A DNA stretch of 64,000 nucleotides. Source: Candidatus Obscuribacterales bacterium. GTDB lineage: Bacteria; Cyanobacteriota; Vampirovibrionia; Obscuribacterales; Obscuribacteraceae. Each line of letters begins with the position of its first letter. The first letter of the stretch is position 1. The notes below the pieces were generated by a model that had not been told where the DNA came from, made no database searches, and saw only the letters and a list, made by a program, of their open reading frames with translations. The position numbers and the translations under genes are program-made. Positions 26,201 to 34,745 of this stretch are shown here, in pieces. The DNA is taken from contig JAIEQI010000008.1 of the NCBI GenBank assembly GCA_019747875.1, positions 1 through 64,000 of the forward strand. The letters run 5' to 3'.

Positions 26201-26854
26201 TCACTTAAATGATTTGATATCTTCTGCAGTGTTTATGCTCTTAAGACAAAGTGCCAGGTCGGGATCGATAGGCTTTAAAAGCACATCGGAGTCCGCGATC
26301 AACGCCTTTAGTGAGCGCCGATTTCTCCGAAGAGAATCTCGAATATCCGCTAACCAATTAACCGGGTAGTAGCCAGGAAATGGCTGCATTATGCCACTTT
26401 CTGCAAGATCAAAGAAGCAGGGCATTTCGGCGTCATCTGGAATGAGCATTTTGAGCAACTCTTCTTTCAACATTGGTTGATCGCAAGCTGCGATGATATA
26501 TCCCGACGCATGACCGGTGGACAATATTGCTTCCACTCCAGCCAGTGGTCCTTGTCCTGGAAAATTATCTTTGATGAAATGGATCCGCTCGTCTTCCCGT
26601 ATGTGAACCGGCAGTTCCGGACCAGCGACGATAACTTCTTTGCAAACGTTGAGCATAGTGTCCAGTACATGCTGCAGCATGCTGCGTCCGTCGGCTAAGA
26701 GCATTCGGTCCTTAGCCTGACCCATGCGCTTGCTCAACCCGCCCGAGATTACCCCGCCGATTATGGGCTTGATTCTCTTGGGTCTTTCAAGAGGAGGCAT
26801 TGGATCTGTACCTTTTTGCTGCTTAACGCTTTCACACATTTGGACCAGCGGCAT
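26201..26854 (-). CDS. MobA-like nucleotidyltransferase
   Basis: The 217-residue protein has the GT-A nucleotide-binding fold of molybdenum cofactor guanylyltransferases. The glycine-rich loop is GGVISGGLSKRMGQAKDRML (about residues 33-52). Later blocks are KEVIVAGP and a short IIAACDQPM matching the metal-binding Asp region. It may attach GMP to molybdopterin, or be a related sugar-phosphate nucleotidyltransferase. No other molybdenum gene is in the window. An inner Met (MPPLERPKR) is another plausible start, preceded by AAAGGT. Confidence 0.8.
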   Translation of the reverse strand: MPLVQMCESVKQQKGTDPMPPLERPKRIKPIIGGVISGGLSKRMGQAKDRMLLADGRSMLQHVLDTMLNVCKEVIVAGPELPVHIREDERIHFIKDNFPGQGPLAGVEAILSTGHASGYIIAACDQPMLKEELLKMLIPDDAEMPCFFDLAESGIMQPFPGYYPVNWLADIRDSLRRNRRSLKALIADSDVLLKPIDPDLALCLKSINTAEDIKSFK

Positions 26855-26979
26855 GGTAGCATCTTCGCCAACAGGTATCTAGATAAATGTGCTTCGGAGC
26901 TTGTGGGCTTTTGCTCCACCCTCCTTTGCTTACACGAGTGGTTTGTTCAAAGCCGCTGATTCTTTAGCCAGGAGTTTAT

Positions 26980-27414
26980 ATGGAATACAGCCATACTCAA
27001 AAGGTGCCGGAGAACGTACTTGCCGTTGCTACTATCGCCGGCTTGGCTCTAGGACTGACGCCGCCCGGGTGGATTCTGCGGTTTTTGACCATGGGCGTTT
27101 TAGGAGCGGCAGCGCTGAATTTTCGATCGCTCACAGTGTCTGTGGATTCTGAAAAGATCCGGGTGCAATACGGTGACGGACCAATCAAGAAGTCATTTCC
27201 TTTAGACGGAATTAGCGCTGTGCAGCCGATTCGCACTTCACCAATTATGGGTTGGGGCATCCATTATGTAGGCGCGGGTTGGCTCTTTAACGTGTACGGA
27301 TTAGATGCTGTAGAAATTACATACGCCAATGGCAAAAAGATTTTCATTGGCACCGATGAACCTCATGTTTTGACATCGGCTATAAATAAGCGAATTGGAA
27401 AAGATCCAGGTTGA
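26980..27414 (+). CDS. Small membrane protein with PH-like domain
   Basis: The 144-residue protein starts at ATG 26980, with AGGAG eight bases upstream. Two hydrophobic segments (about residues 13-45) form a hairpin in the membrane. The rest (SLTVSVDSEKIRVQYGDGPI through KIFIGTDEPHVLTSAINKRI) has the strand-rich pattern of bacterial PH domains, with the typical late GTDEPHVLTSAI-like helix entry. Function is unknown, and these proteins are usually membrane scaffolds. Divergent from the MobA-like gene. Confidence 0.7.
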   Translation: MEYSHTQKVPENVLAVATIAGLALGLTPPGWILRFLTMGVLGAAALNFRSLTVSVDSEKIRVQYGDGPIKKSFPLDGISAVQPIRTSPIMGWGIHYVGAGWLFNVYGLDAVEITYANGKKIFIGTDEPHVLTSAINKRIGKDPG

Positions 27415-27519
27415 TGGCTGCGCTCATGCAGGCGAGCGAATTATCTCAAACAGGCTAAGCCATGCATCGCAGTTAGCGACTGGCTCTCCAAAGATCGACC
27501 AGGCAGATTTGTCCTAAGT

Positions 27520-27547
27520 ATGGAGCGCGGACGTCCCGTCCGCCTAT
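27520..27547. repeat. REP-like palindrome
   Basis: ATGGAGCGCGGACGTCCCGT followed by CCGCCTAT. It is oriented opposite to the copy at 27655, so the pair could form a large cruciform. Confidence 0.75.
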
Positions 27548-27654
27548 AGCCTCACAGAGCCGTTTGTTTTCAATCGAACACGGAGAGCGTCGGTTTGCCG
27601 ACTCCTATCTTCCCAGAGCGCTAGCTAGAGCGGGCAAGATGCCCTCTGCCCATA

Positions 27655-27709
27655 CTTATGGGCGGACGGGACGTCCGCGCTCCATACCTAGCTGCAACGC
27701 GCTTCGCGC
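27655..27709. repeat. Composite REP-like repeat
   Basis: The palindrome CTTATGGGCGGACGGGACGT with CCGCGCTCCAT is followed by AGCTGCAACGCGCTTCGCGC. Both parts recur at 20544-20593. Confidence 0.75.
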
Positions 27710-27726
27710 CTATCGCGATGCTTCGG

Positions 27727-28416
27727 TTAAACGTTTGTCTGATTATTGGTAGATTGATCTTGCATCGGTGGCGGTGCCGGCATATCCATTGATTGATCGT
27801 GCTCGCTTTGTTTGCGGCTCTTTTGTCGCTCTTGCTCCATGCGTGTAAGTAATTTGCTTACTCCATGTACGTCAGCGCGCTTCATGATTTTGCCGGTAAC
27901 GGATGAATAGAGCGTTACGGTGCGCCAGCTCCAGGGATAGATCGTAATCTCAATTGGGAAGCCCTGCTCCATCCATCGTAAGTGCACAAAACTTCCCTTG
28001 CGATTTTCTACTTGTTCAATATCAATTTCGTCGTATCCGAATATAGCAAGGTGATCTTCAACCTCTGCATAATCATCAGAATAGACATGCAAATCGATAT
28101 CAGAGCTTCTTCTAATTTCGCCGGTAAGAGTGCTGCCGATCAAGAATGGATCAAACATTTCGAGCACTGTCATCAAATCATATGCGATCTGTCTCATAGC
28201 GCGTAGGCGTCTGTGCACCTCGTCGGCGCCGAGCTCCTCTTGAGTAAGACGCGCGATGCAATCTTTGATTTTTCGATTGGACGGTAACCTAGTTTGTCCG
28301 GATATTCCTAGCATTTGAAGGGCGCGTGTCTTGGCGTGAATATATTCATTTTCAGCGCCGGCAGCCATAAGGCGAGCTGCTTCCTCTGCGACTCTTCTCA
28401 GGGGCATCTTCGACAT
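27727..28416 (-). CDS. Nucleotidyltransferase-fold protein
   Basis: In this 229-residue protein, the pol-beta-type active site is LIGSTLTGEIRRSSDIDLHV at residues ~93-112 (G-S then D-x-D). A third acidic strand, FPIEITIYP, follows about 55 residues later. The N-terminal 90 residues are helical. The C-terminus is Gln/Pro/Asn-rich and probably disordered. The target could be a tRNA, an antibiotic or a protein side chain. I cannot tell which, and there is no HEPN partner next door, so it is not an obvious MNT-HEPN toxin pair. Confidence 0.75.
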   Translation of the reverse strand: MSKMPLRRVAEEAARLMAAGAENEYIHAKTRALQMLGISGQTRLPSNRKIKDCIARLTQEELGADEVHRRLRAMRQIAYDLMTVLEMFDPFLIGSTLTGEIRRSSDIDLHVYSDDYAEVEDHLAIFGYDEIDIEQVENRKGSFVHLRWMEQGFPIEITIYPWSWRTVTLYSSVTGKIMKRADVHGVSKLLTRMEQERQKSRKQSEHDQSMDMPAPPPMQDQSTNNQTNV

Positions 28417-28551
28417 GTGTATGGCACGCCCGAAGCTTGCTTTTGGGGTTTCCGGATCTGTAAGGCGACCTTTGTGGTCACTGGCTTTTCCTCAGGTCCA
28501 GATTTCAGTCTAGCATTGATGTTGACAGCTCGTCGAGCAAAGCAAATTAAT

Positions 28552-29634
28552 CTAGCGAACCAAAGTTCCACCTAAATCAGCGACATTTTTTTCGAGCTCT
28601 TCCAGCTTCGCACGGTTCTCCGTGCTGTGATCTTGCAACCAATCTCCAATGGTATCGATGATTGATGCTCGCATAAAAGCTGTTTCAAGCTGTAAATGCC
28701 CGAAGCTGCCGCGCCAGGAAACACGCTGGTCTTGGGACGGCATGACCATCATCAAATCGGTCACATGTTTAGGCACAACACATTTGTCCGCGCTGCCTTG
28801 AATTATTAGCAATGGCATCGAGGTATCAATCTTTTTGCCCCACTGTACTGTCTTTTCAACGAATTCGTCTGTTGAGAGCAACTCTCCCAATGAGAGTTCT
28901 TTCACTATATATGGATCATCTATCATCTCGTTGACCACCTCGGCGCGGCCTGAAACCAGATTGGTAAAAAAGCCTTTAAGGTTGACCATAAAACTTAGAT
29001 TCGTTATAGCTGCCAAACCGGCTTTAATGTCGCCAGGGCTGGCATACATTAATGGATTCACTTTAACCGCAGGGGCGGACAAGATTAGACCAGTTACAAG
29101 TTCCGGATGCTCTGCTCCCAAACGTACTGCAAACGTACATCCCAGGCTCTCGCCGGCAACCAAAATGGGTACATCCGGATACTTCTTTCTGACTGCTGTC
29201 GCCAGGTTTACGATTGCTTGATAGCTTTTTTCATGATGCGCCCGCGTTCTGGCATGTTTCTTTCCGCCTTCATGCTGCCATTTCTCTTCAAAGCGGTTCT
29301 TTCCAAAACCCAACATGTCCGGGGCGATAAACGCAATTCCATTTACTGCCATTGTGCGGGCTAAGACTCTGAAGCGACGGCCATGCAGAGTAAGACCATG
29401 GATTCCTATAATTACAGCTTTTGTCGGTTGATCTTTCGGCAGCCACTCATAGGTCGGCAGATTGCAGGCTTCGTCAAACTCTCCGTCCTCAGTGTAGGTG
29501 TACTTTGATGCGTACTCAGGGCGTATAAGTTCGGGATATTTGTTAACAGGCATTGTGCTTTCCACTGCCAGAACAGAATTGGCACTGAAGAGAAACGCGC
29601 AAAGCAATAGTGAAAACGAGCGCCGTATATTCAT
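28552..29634 (-). CDS. Secreted alpha/beta hydrolase (monoacylglycerol lipase-like)
   Basis: The 360-residue protein starts at ATG 29634 behind GAAGG. Residues 1-24 are a signal peptide (RRSFSLLLCAFLFSANSVLA). The hydrolase core includes the oxyanion region IIGIHGLTLHGRRF, nucleophile elbow VAGESLGCTFAV, acid near IIQGSADKCVVP and His in GSFGHLQLET. This layout is like the serine aminopeptidase S33/lysophospholipase group. It is probably an exported or periplasmic esterase, and the substrate is unknown. An upstream in-frame Met at 29691 would bury the signal peptide, so I reject it. Confidence 0.85.
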   Translation of the reverse strand: MNIRRSFSLLLCAFLFSANSVLAVESTMPVNKYPELIRPEYASKYTYTEDGEFDEACNLPTYEWLPKDQPTKAVIIGIHGLTLHGRRFRVLARTMAVNGIAFIAPDMLGFGKNRFEEKWQHEGGKKHARTRAHHEKSYQAIVNLATAVRKKYPDVPILVAGESLGCTFAVRLGAEHPELVTGLILSAPAVKVNPLMYASPGDIKAGLAAITNLSFMVNLKGFFTNLVSGRAEVVNEMIDDPYIVKELSLGELLSTDEFVEKTVQWGKKIDTSMPLLIIQGSADKCVVPKHVTDLMMVMPSQDQRVSWRGSFGHLQLETAFMRASIIDTIGDWLQDHSTENRAKLEELEKNVADLGGTLVR

Positions 29635-29773
29635 AATCAAACCTTCGAGCTGTATCGGTCGTCCTGGTACATCAGCAATAGAGCATATCATTTTGGGCGT
29701 TCTTTATGCCATCGTCCCTCTATCTAACGGTGATGTATCATAGGCGCGAGCCGCCGTAGCCGGGAGAGTTGAC

Positions 29774-30319
29774 TTGTCAGGCAATTTAGAGAGGATTAGT
29801 AAGCGGCTTTCATATATTCTGCGGCATCATCCTGACTCAGTTGGGCTGCAATTGGATCCTCATGGCTATGTTGAGGTCGATTTACTCCTGTCTGCTTTGG
29901 CTGCCCATGGCGAGGCGATCACGCTTGTACAGTTGCAGGAACTCGTGTTGAAGAACGACAAAAAGCGTTTTGCCTTTGATGAGGCGGGCGAGCGGATAAG
30001 AGCAAATCAGGGACATAGTGTGGAGATCGATCTTAACTACGCACAACGACAGCCTCCACCGGTTCTATACCACGGCACCGCAGCTCGCTTTATAGAATCG
30101 ATTAAAGCCAAAGGTTTAATAAAAGGGCAGCGCCATCACGTGCATTTGACTGAATCAATTGACACTGCAATGGCGGTTGGAAGTCGTTATGGAAAGCCGC
30201 TTTTGCTTCAAATTGACTCAGGCGCAATGCATCGGGATGGTGCCATCTTTTTTCTCAGTGATAACCATGTCTGGCTTACGGATTTCGTGTCGAAAGACTA
30301 TATTAGGATTCCTGATTAG
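29774..30319 (+). CDS. kptA: RNA 2'-phosphotransferase (Tpt1/KptA)
   Basis: The 181-residue enzyme removes an internal 2'-phosphate from RNA using NAD+, giving ADP-ribose 1'',2''-cyclic phosphate. Residues 6-35 hold the conserved LSYILRHHPDSVGLQLDPHG. Later blocks are LYHGTAARFIESIKAKGL, RHHVHLTES and DNHVWLTDFV. The start is TTG at 29774 after GGGAGAG, since no better in-frame ATG precedes the conserved N-terminus. It is single-gene, with no RNA ligase nearby, as is usual for bacterial KptA. Confidence 0.93.
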   Translation: MSGNLERISKRLSYILRHHPDSVGLQLDPHGYVEVDLLLSALAAHGEAITLVQLQELVLKNDKKRFAFDEAGERIRANQGHSVEIDLNYAQRQPPPVLYHGTAARFIESIKAKGLIKGQRHHVHLTESIDTAMAVGSRYGKPLLLQIDSGAMHRDGAIFFLSDNHVWLTDFVSKDYIRIPD

Positions 30320-30406
30320 AGGGCATTACGCCAGCTAATATTCACCGCCGTCTCGCCAAGTTCAATGATCAGGAACGTATTGTTCTTGAAAGATCTCCGT
30401 CGGCTT

Positions 30407-30934
30407 TTAGGGCGCATGTAATGCGCCCCTGAGTTGTCTCGTACTCGGTATAATCATCTTCTCAATTTCCGCCCATGAATCAGTGCGATGTACTTCGGTT
30501 GCGAATCTGGCAAAACGCATTACTTCCTTATCGTTGGCGTTGAAAAGAAAACGATGTTCGACATCATGAAGGTAGGAGAGTATTTCTAGTCTGTCATCAA
30601 CGAAATAGTTGGCACCCAGCTCTGTGCAAATGCCAGCTTTTTCCGGTCTGGTCTTGCAGAATCGTAGGTTGCTCTTTTCGACACCAGTTGTTTCAAAGAA
30701 ATAATGATGTTCCAGCCAGTTGAGTGATTTCTCTTGAACTTCTTTTCCGCATTTCGAGACGAGATAAATAAGAAAGCCTGCTTCTGTGAGATTTCGAAGT
30801 GACTCGAATGCTCCTTCAATTTGCGGAGTCTCAAGATAGTTAGCTCCGAAGAATGAGGTGTCCGCCTTATCGTGGATTCTGCCGATGATCACGCCACCGA
30901 TATCCACTCCGATTATGTTGTTTCTGTTTTTCAT
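30407..30934 (-). CDS. HAD-like hydrolase
   Basis: The 175-residue protein has motif I IGVDIGGVIIG with one Asp and Gly in place of the second Asp, so phosphatase chemistry may be altered. The motif II region is LIYLVSKCG. Motif III/IV lies around CKTRPEKAGICTELGANYFV with VDDRLEIL. The fold resembles uncharacterised HAD proteins acting as nucleotidases. A GGGCGCAT-GTA-ATGCGCCC hairpin at 30410-30428 overlaps the last codons and may help end transcription. Divergent from the LysR gene, with which it may be co-regulated. Confidence 0.7.
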   Translation of the reverse strand: MKNRNNIIGVDIGGVIIGRIHDKADTSFFGANYLETPQIEGAFESLRNLTEAGFLIYLVSKCGKEVQEKSLNWLEHHYFFETTGVEKSNLRFCKTRPEKAGICTELGANYFVDDRLEILSYLHDVEHRFLFNANDKEVMRFARFATEVHRTDSWAEIEKMIIPSTRQLRGALHAP

Positions 30935-30963
30935 TCGTTATTGCTCCATGTGTTTATAGAAAC

Positions 30964-31003
30964 AATGTAGTAAAAAAGGAATAAAGGGGAACTATAATGT
31001 AGT
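30964..31003. promoter_or_regulatory. Divergent control region with repeated AATGTAGT boxes
   Basis: AATGTAGT occurs at 30964-30971 and 30996-31003, with TATAAT at 30993-30998 just before the LysR gene. Spacing of 32 bases would suit a LysR-type tetramer controlling both itself and the HAD-like gene. Confidence 0.4.
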
Positions 31004-31024
31004 TATCAGCTATAGGGAAAAGTT

Positions 31025-31897
31025 ATGGTAGCTTTGCCAAGTCTCGATACACTAAATGCGTTTGTTGTTTTTGCGGAGAAGCTGAATTTCACGCACGCCG
31101 CAGAGTCCTTGAACATCTCTCAGCCAGCGCTTTTCGCAAAGATTCAGGATTTGTCCAATCAATTAAATGTCCCACTCTATCGGAAGATCGGAAGGCGGCT
31201 TGAACTGACTCAGAAAGGAATACAACTGTCCAGGTTTGGACGAGAGGTCGTTGGCAGAGCTCATGAGTTTTTCGGAGAATTGACCGCAGGGGAGAAACGT
31301 GAGTCCGTCGTACTTGCTTCAGGTGAAGGGGCTTATTTGTACTTGTTGGCTGAGCCTTTGCGCTTGTTTTCGCGTAACTCATCGATTCGTCTGCAACTTC
31401 TCACGCTGAACAGGGAAGGCATATTGGATGCCATTCAGTCAGGCAAAGCACAGTTAGGAGTGGCTTCGTTGGAGTCAACGCCACCTGGTTTCAAGTCCCA
31501 TCTTCTCTACAAAGCTGACCAAGTTCTGGTTATGCCAAAGAAGCATGAATTGGCAGGAAAACGCAAACTGAAGCTAAAAGATCTTCAAGGACAGCGCCTG
31601 GTAGTTCCGCCGACTGATCGTCCTCATCGACAGATGCTCAGTATGCTTCTGCAGAGCAGCGGGGTAGATTGGGAAGTTGCGGTCGAAGCCAGCGGATGGG
31701 AGCTTATGCTCAAATTCGTTCAATTGGAATTTGGACTAGCGGTCGTTAACTCATCTTGCTCAATTCCAGCTGGACTAATTGCACGAAAACTCAGCGAACT
31801 TCCGCAGGTTCACTATCATCTGTTCTACCTTAAAGGCGAGGCAGCTTCGGGTCCTACAAGAGTGCTAAGGGACGAGCTACTAGCACACTTTTCCTGA
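31025..31897 (+). CDS. LysR family transcriptional regulator
   Basis: The 290-residue regulator has an N-terminal winged helix (LNAFVVFAEKLNFTHAAESL then ISQPALFAKIQDLSNQLNVP) and the linker helix RRLELTQKGIQLSRFG. A periplasmic-binding-like effector domain follows (GVASLESTPPGF, LVVPPTDRPHRQM, EFGLAVVNSSCSIPAGL). The start at ATG 31025 has AGGGA upstream. It is divergent from the HAD-like gene, the usual position for a LysR target. The ligand is unknown. Confidence 0.93.
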   Translation: MVALPSLDTLNAFVVFAEKLNFTHAAESLNISQPALFAKIQDLSNQLNVPLYRKIGRRLELTQKGIQLSRFGREVVGRAHEFFGELTAGEKRESVVLASGEGAYLYLLAEPLRLFSRNSSIRLQLLTLNREGILDAIQSGKAQLGVASLESTPPGFKSHLLYKADQVLVMPKKHELAGKRKLKLKDLQGQRLVVPPTDRPHRQMLSMLLQSSGVDWEVAVEASGWELMLKFVQLEFGLAVVNSSCSIPAGLIARKLSELPQVHYHLFYLKGEAASGPTRVLRDELLAHFS

Positions 31898-31962
31898 TGA
31901 ACTTGGCTGGTCTACCAACTCCGAGCAAATCTTATGGTTTCGGTCAAGAAGGTAATGTCTAA

Positions 31963-32020
31963 GAGCGGACAAGATGTCCGCTCCCCATACTTATGGGCGG
32001 ACGGGACGTCCGCGCTCCAT
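31963..32020. repeat. Tandem pair of REP-like palindromes
   Basis: A variant GAGCGGACAAGATGTCCGCT (31963) is followed by the standard CTTATGGGCGGACGGGACGT with CCGCGCTCCAT (31990-32020). Confidence 0.75.
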
Positions 32021-32144
32021 ACGGCTTGTCGATTCGCAACAATTTGTCAGAGAACTGGTCGGGCAGATCAACTTCCGTGCTCCATACGGCTTGGCGATTC
32101 GCAGGCACGGGGTCGGGCAGAGCAGCTGTCACGCTCCCTGCGCA
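32015..32144. repeat. Degenerate 65-base tandem repeat
   Basis: CTCCATACGGCTTG and the following CGATTCGCA recur with a 65-base period (32015 and 32080), each followed by GGTCGGGCAGA. They look like a duplicated REP flank. The rest of the 300-base spacer 31898-32197 shows nothing else. Confidence 0.55.
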
Positions 32145-32197
32145 AGCCTGTCCGACTGGGTTTGCCGGTTGGCTCATCGGCTGACCGGACGTTGATA

Positions 32198-34678
32198 CTA
32201 TCCGGCGGCTCGGAGGAGATCTGCTAGACCTGAGTCCATTGTGTCGATCTGTGCGCGGAGATCGTAAAGTGCAAATACGCGGTTGGTCAGCAGTCTGATT
32301 GTTTCGGACCAGAAATGATGAGCGCTTCCATTTGCTGCGATGCGCTCCAATCCAGATCTCTTTTCGATGTTCGTACTCAGAACCCGCGCGTGCTTCCAAT
32401 AAGACACAAGCTCTGATTTCCTCGTCATGCCTGTTGTACTCTCTGGTGCTACGGAATTGAAATATGTCATCAGGCGCGGCGAAAGTTTCGTTGCCTCTGA
32501 ACGGTTGTTTAAACCGAACGCGGATCCCAGCATGTTCTGCGGTGTTTTTGTTGTTCTAATGCCACCGAATTGGCTTATGGCCGATAGCAAAGCAAATCCA
32601 CCAACCATCATGCCGGATACTTCATTAAGTCGATTTGCGTAAAGGGTGTGATATTTAACATCGCTCAATCCCAATATGCCGTCCGTCAAAAATGCAAGTA
32701 TGTTGAGTTGAAAGAAGTTGCAGTTGTTCGCTATTGCAACTGCCATATCTCGCTGCCGATTGAGTTTATCTAGTTGCTGCTGCTCGATTGCGATTTCTTT
32801 GTCTAATTCGTCAACTGTTCTGCGAACATCAAGTTGAGCCTGCACAATGCGACGAGTGATCATCGTTTGCATTCTAAGTTTTGCTAGCCCAGTTGCGCCA
32901 GAGCGTACATTGTCCAATGGAGCTTGTACGTCGAGCAGTTTTGCAATTTCCGCAGCTGGTCTGGTCAGACCTTCATCACTCGTGTCCGCAATGCGGGTCG
33001 AGGCTGTCGGCGACGTCGCTTCAGTTTCTCCCACAAGTTGATAGAGCTCGATATCGAATTCCTCAAGTCCAGCCTTTAGTGATTGCAGCAGGCTGATCCG
33101 ATTCGTAACTATCTTTATGGTGTCGCTTTTGACATTTGGCAGTGCTGCCAGTTTTTCTCTGTTTTTTTGGTTCTCTAGTGACATATTTGAGACACGGAAT
33201 TTTTTCCATATATCGAGCAGGTAGTCTTTCCTCGACTTTCCATTTGGTGAATCCGGTGCCGCTGTATTCAGGAACTCGGAAACCATAGGAGAGAATTTGT
33301 ACTCCTGTCCCATGTTCAGAAAGGCTGCAAGCGAATTTGGTCCAGTATCAATTTTTCGCCATCCACCGTGCATTCCCGCCAGTGATACCGCTGTCAAAAG
33401 AGTACCAATTCCGCTGGAGATCAGGAACATCATGTTCCCTGCTTTTGTGTATTTGTTCAGATAGCACCAACCTGCGGTGGAACCAAAGATGCCGTTCTGA
33501 ATGAAGTTAGCTTCGTAAGTTAATTGCAGAAACTTGCCTCTGCGACTGAGCAGTGAGTTCAAAACCACATCGAACGCGTAGTTAAGTTCTTCGTCTACCT
33601 TGTCTGCTGCAATTCTTATTTCGAGCATCCCGTTCAGCACGCCTTCGAGTAACTCAGTCTCGAGTTCTAGGCGCCTGACGCTATCAGGCGAATCGTTTTT
33701 CGTTCTTACAAGCTCTTCGATTTGGGGCGTGATTCTCAGAAGATGAGCCGCTTCGTCCGCACCTTTGCTGAGTCCTATGGTTTTCAAATCAGTAGGAGAT
33801 TTCGGAACTGTTGGATCCGTTGAACGCACCAGATGCAGGAGTGTCAAAAGATCCTCGTCAAAATCTTGGACGTAAGTATGAACTGACCATAACAACAACA
33901 GGCGGGTCGGCAAGATTCCGGGATTCTTTTTCTTACCGTCGTTAATAGCTCCTATCGTCGGATTTTTGGCTATGTCTATTCCATAACGTTTTTTCCAGAG
34001 CTCATACATTTCTTGCCGACGGGACAGTTGCGAACCAGGTTCGGAAAGATCCAAATATCGATCGATAATGCTGCTCAATCCAATGCCGTTCACCGGACCA
34101 CCTGTGAGAAACGGCGCCATGAATTTTGGTGGCGCTAGATCACCGGTGCGATGAAACTTGTTGTAAAAGACTCCGAGTGTAGATACACCGGTTCCCACTC
34201 CGGCACTAACCGTGGTCATAATTCCGGATTGAGTAAATTGCTTGTGAATGCGTGAACGAGGTTCCAGAGTATAGAGAACGGAGAGCTGAGCGAAGTTGAA
34301 TAAGTTCAGCAGTTCGTTAATGAACTGATTTTTCTTCTGTTCTCTCTGCATCATGTCATATGTATATGCAAGTTCTACTTCTGTTTTATTACATGCTTTT
34401 CTTACTTCTAAAAATCCGAGCAGAATCTTGCGAAGAACTAAAGCGCGCAGAGTCAATTCCTCTTCACCTGCCCGAACACCTTGATCGTGCAAATCTTTTA
34501 ATCGAGTTACTTCATTCTTGATGCCAAGAATTTCGGCAGCTTGGAGCGCATCATAAAGTTTGGCATCTGGAATTCTCTGCGAATTTGTTTGTGCCAACGC
34601 AGAAATCGGCAACACAAAAGAGCTGTAGCAAACAAGGAAGAGCATAGAATAGGCTCTGATTGTTTTCGTGAACTGCAC
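32198..34678 (-). CDS. Large secreted protein with three related modules
   Basis: I do not recognise this 826-residue protein. It has an N-terminal signal peptide (SMLFLVCYSSFVLPISALAQ, cleavage near residue 30). Three modules of ~230-280 residues follow. Each starts with a helix of the type LGFLEVRKACNKTEVELAYT, GMLEIRIAADKVDEELNYAF or AQLDVRRTVDELDKEIAIEQ. Each then has a hydrophobic pair of segments with small Gly-rich turns, and closes with a segment like LTYFNSVAPESTTGMTRKS or FLNTAAPDSPNGKSRKDYLL. This suggests an internally triplicated membrane-associated or envelope protein. The first codon is GTG with AGGAA directly adjoining, so the start is uncertain. No functional partner is evident. 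Confidence 0.75.
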   Translation of the reverse strand: MQFTKTIRAYSMLFLVCYSSFVLPISALAQTNSQRIPDAKLYDALQAAEILGIKNEVTRLKDLHDQGVRAGEEELTLRALVLRKILLGFLEVRKACNKTEVELAYTYDMMQREQKKNQFINELLNLFNFAQLSVLYTLEPRSRIHKQFTQSGIMTTVSAGVGTGVSTLGVFYNKFHRTGDLAPPKFMAPFLTGGPVNGIGLSSIIDRYLDLSEPGSQLSRRQEMYELWKKRYGIDIAKNPTIGAINDGKKKNPGILPTRLLLLWSVHTYVQDFDEDLLTLLHLVRSTDPTVPKSPTDLKTIGLSKGADEAAHLLRITPQIEELVRTKNDSPDSVRRLELETELLEGVLNGMLEIRIAADKVDEELNYAFDVVLNSLLSRRGKFLQLTYEANFIQNGIFGSTAGWCYLNKYTKAGNMMFLISSGIGTLLTAVSLAGMHGGWRKIDTGPNSLAAFLNMGQEYKFSPMVSEFLNTAAPDSPNGKSRKDYLLDIWKKFRVSNMSLENQKNREKLAALPNVKSDTIKIVTNRISLLQSLKAGLEEFDIELYQLVGETEATSPTASTRIADTSDEGLTRPAAEIAKLLDVQAPLDNVRSGATGLAKLRMQTMITRRIVQAQLDVRRTVDELDKEIAIEQQQLDKLNRQRDMAVAIANNCNFFQLNILAFLTDGILGLSDVKYHTLYANRLNEVSGMMVGGFALLSAISQFGGIRTTKTPQNMLGSAFGLNNRSEATKLSPRLMTYFNSVAPESTTGMTRKSELVSYWKHARVLSTNIEKRSGLERIAANGSAHHFWSETIRLLTNRVFALYDLRAQIDTMDSGLADLLRAAG

Positions 34679-34745
34679 TTCCTATAACCCTTCCGTGGCT
34701 GGTCATAGGATATAACGTGCACCGCGCCGTGTACAGTAGCAGGGG

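Larger units (their letters stand above)
27415..27726. other. 312-base repeat region between convergent genes
   Basis: It holds REP-like palindromes at 27520-27547, 27628-27652 (variant) and 27655-27709 (composite). No gene is seen. Confidence 0.6.

Noticed and set aside
27727-28416. MNT-type antitoxin of a HEPN-MNT module
   Set aside because: The protein is too long, and no HEPN gene adjoins it.
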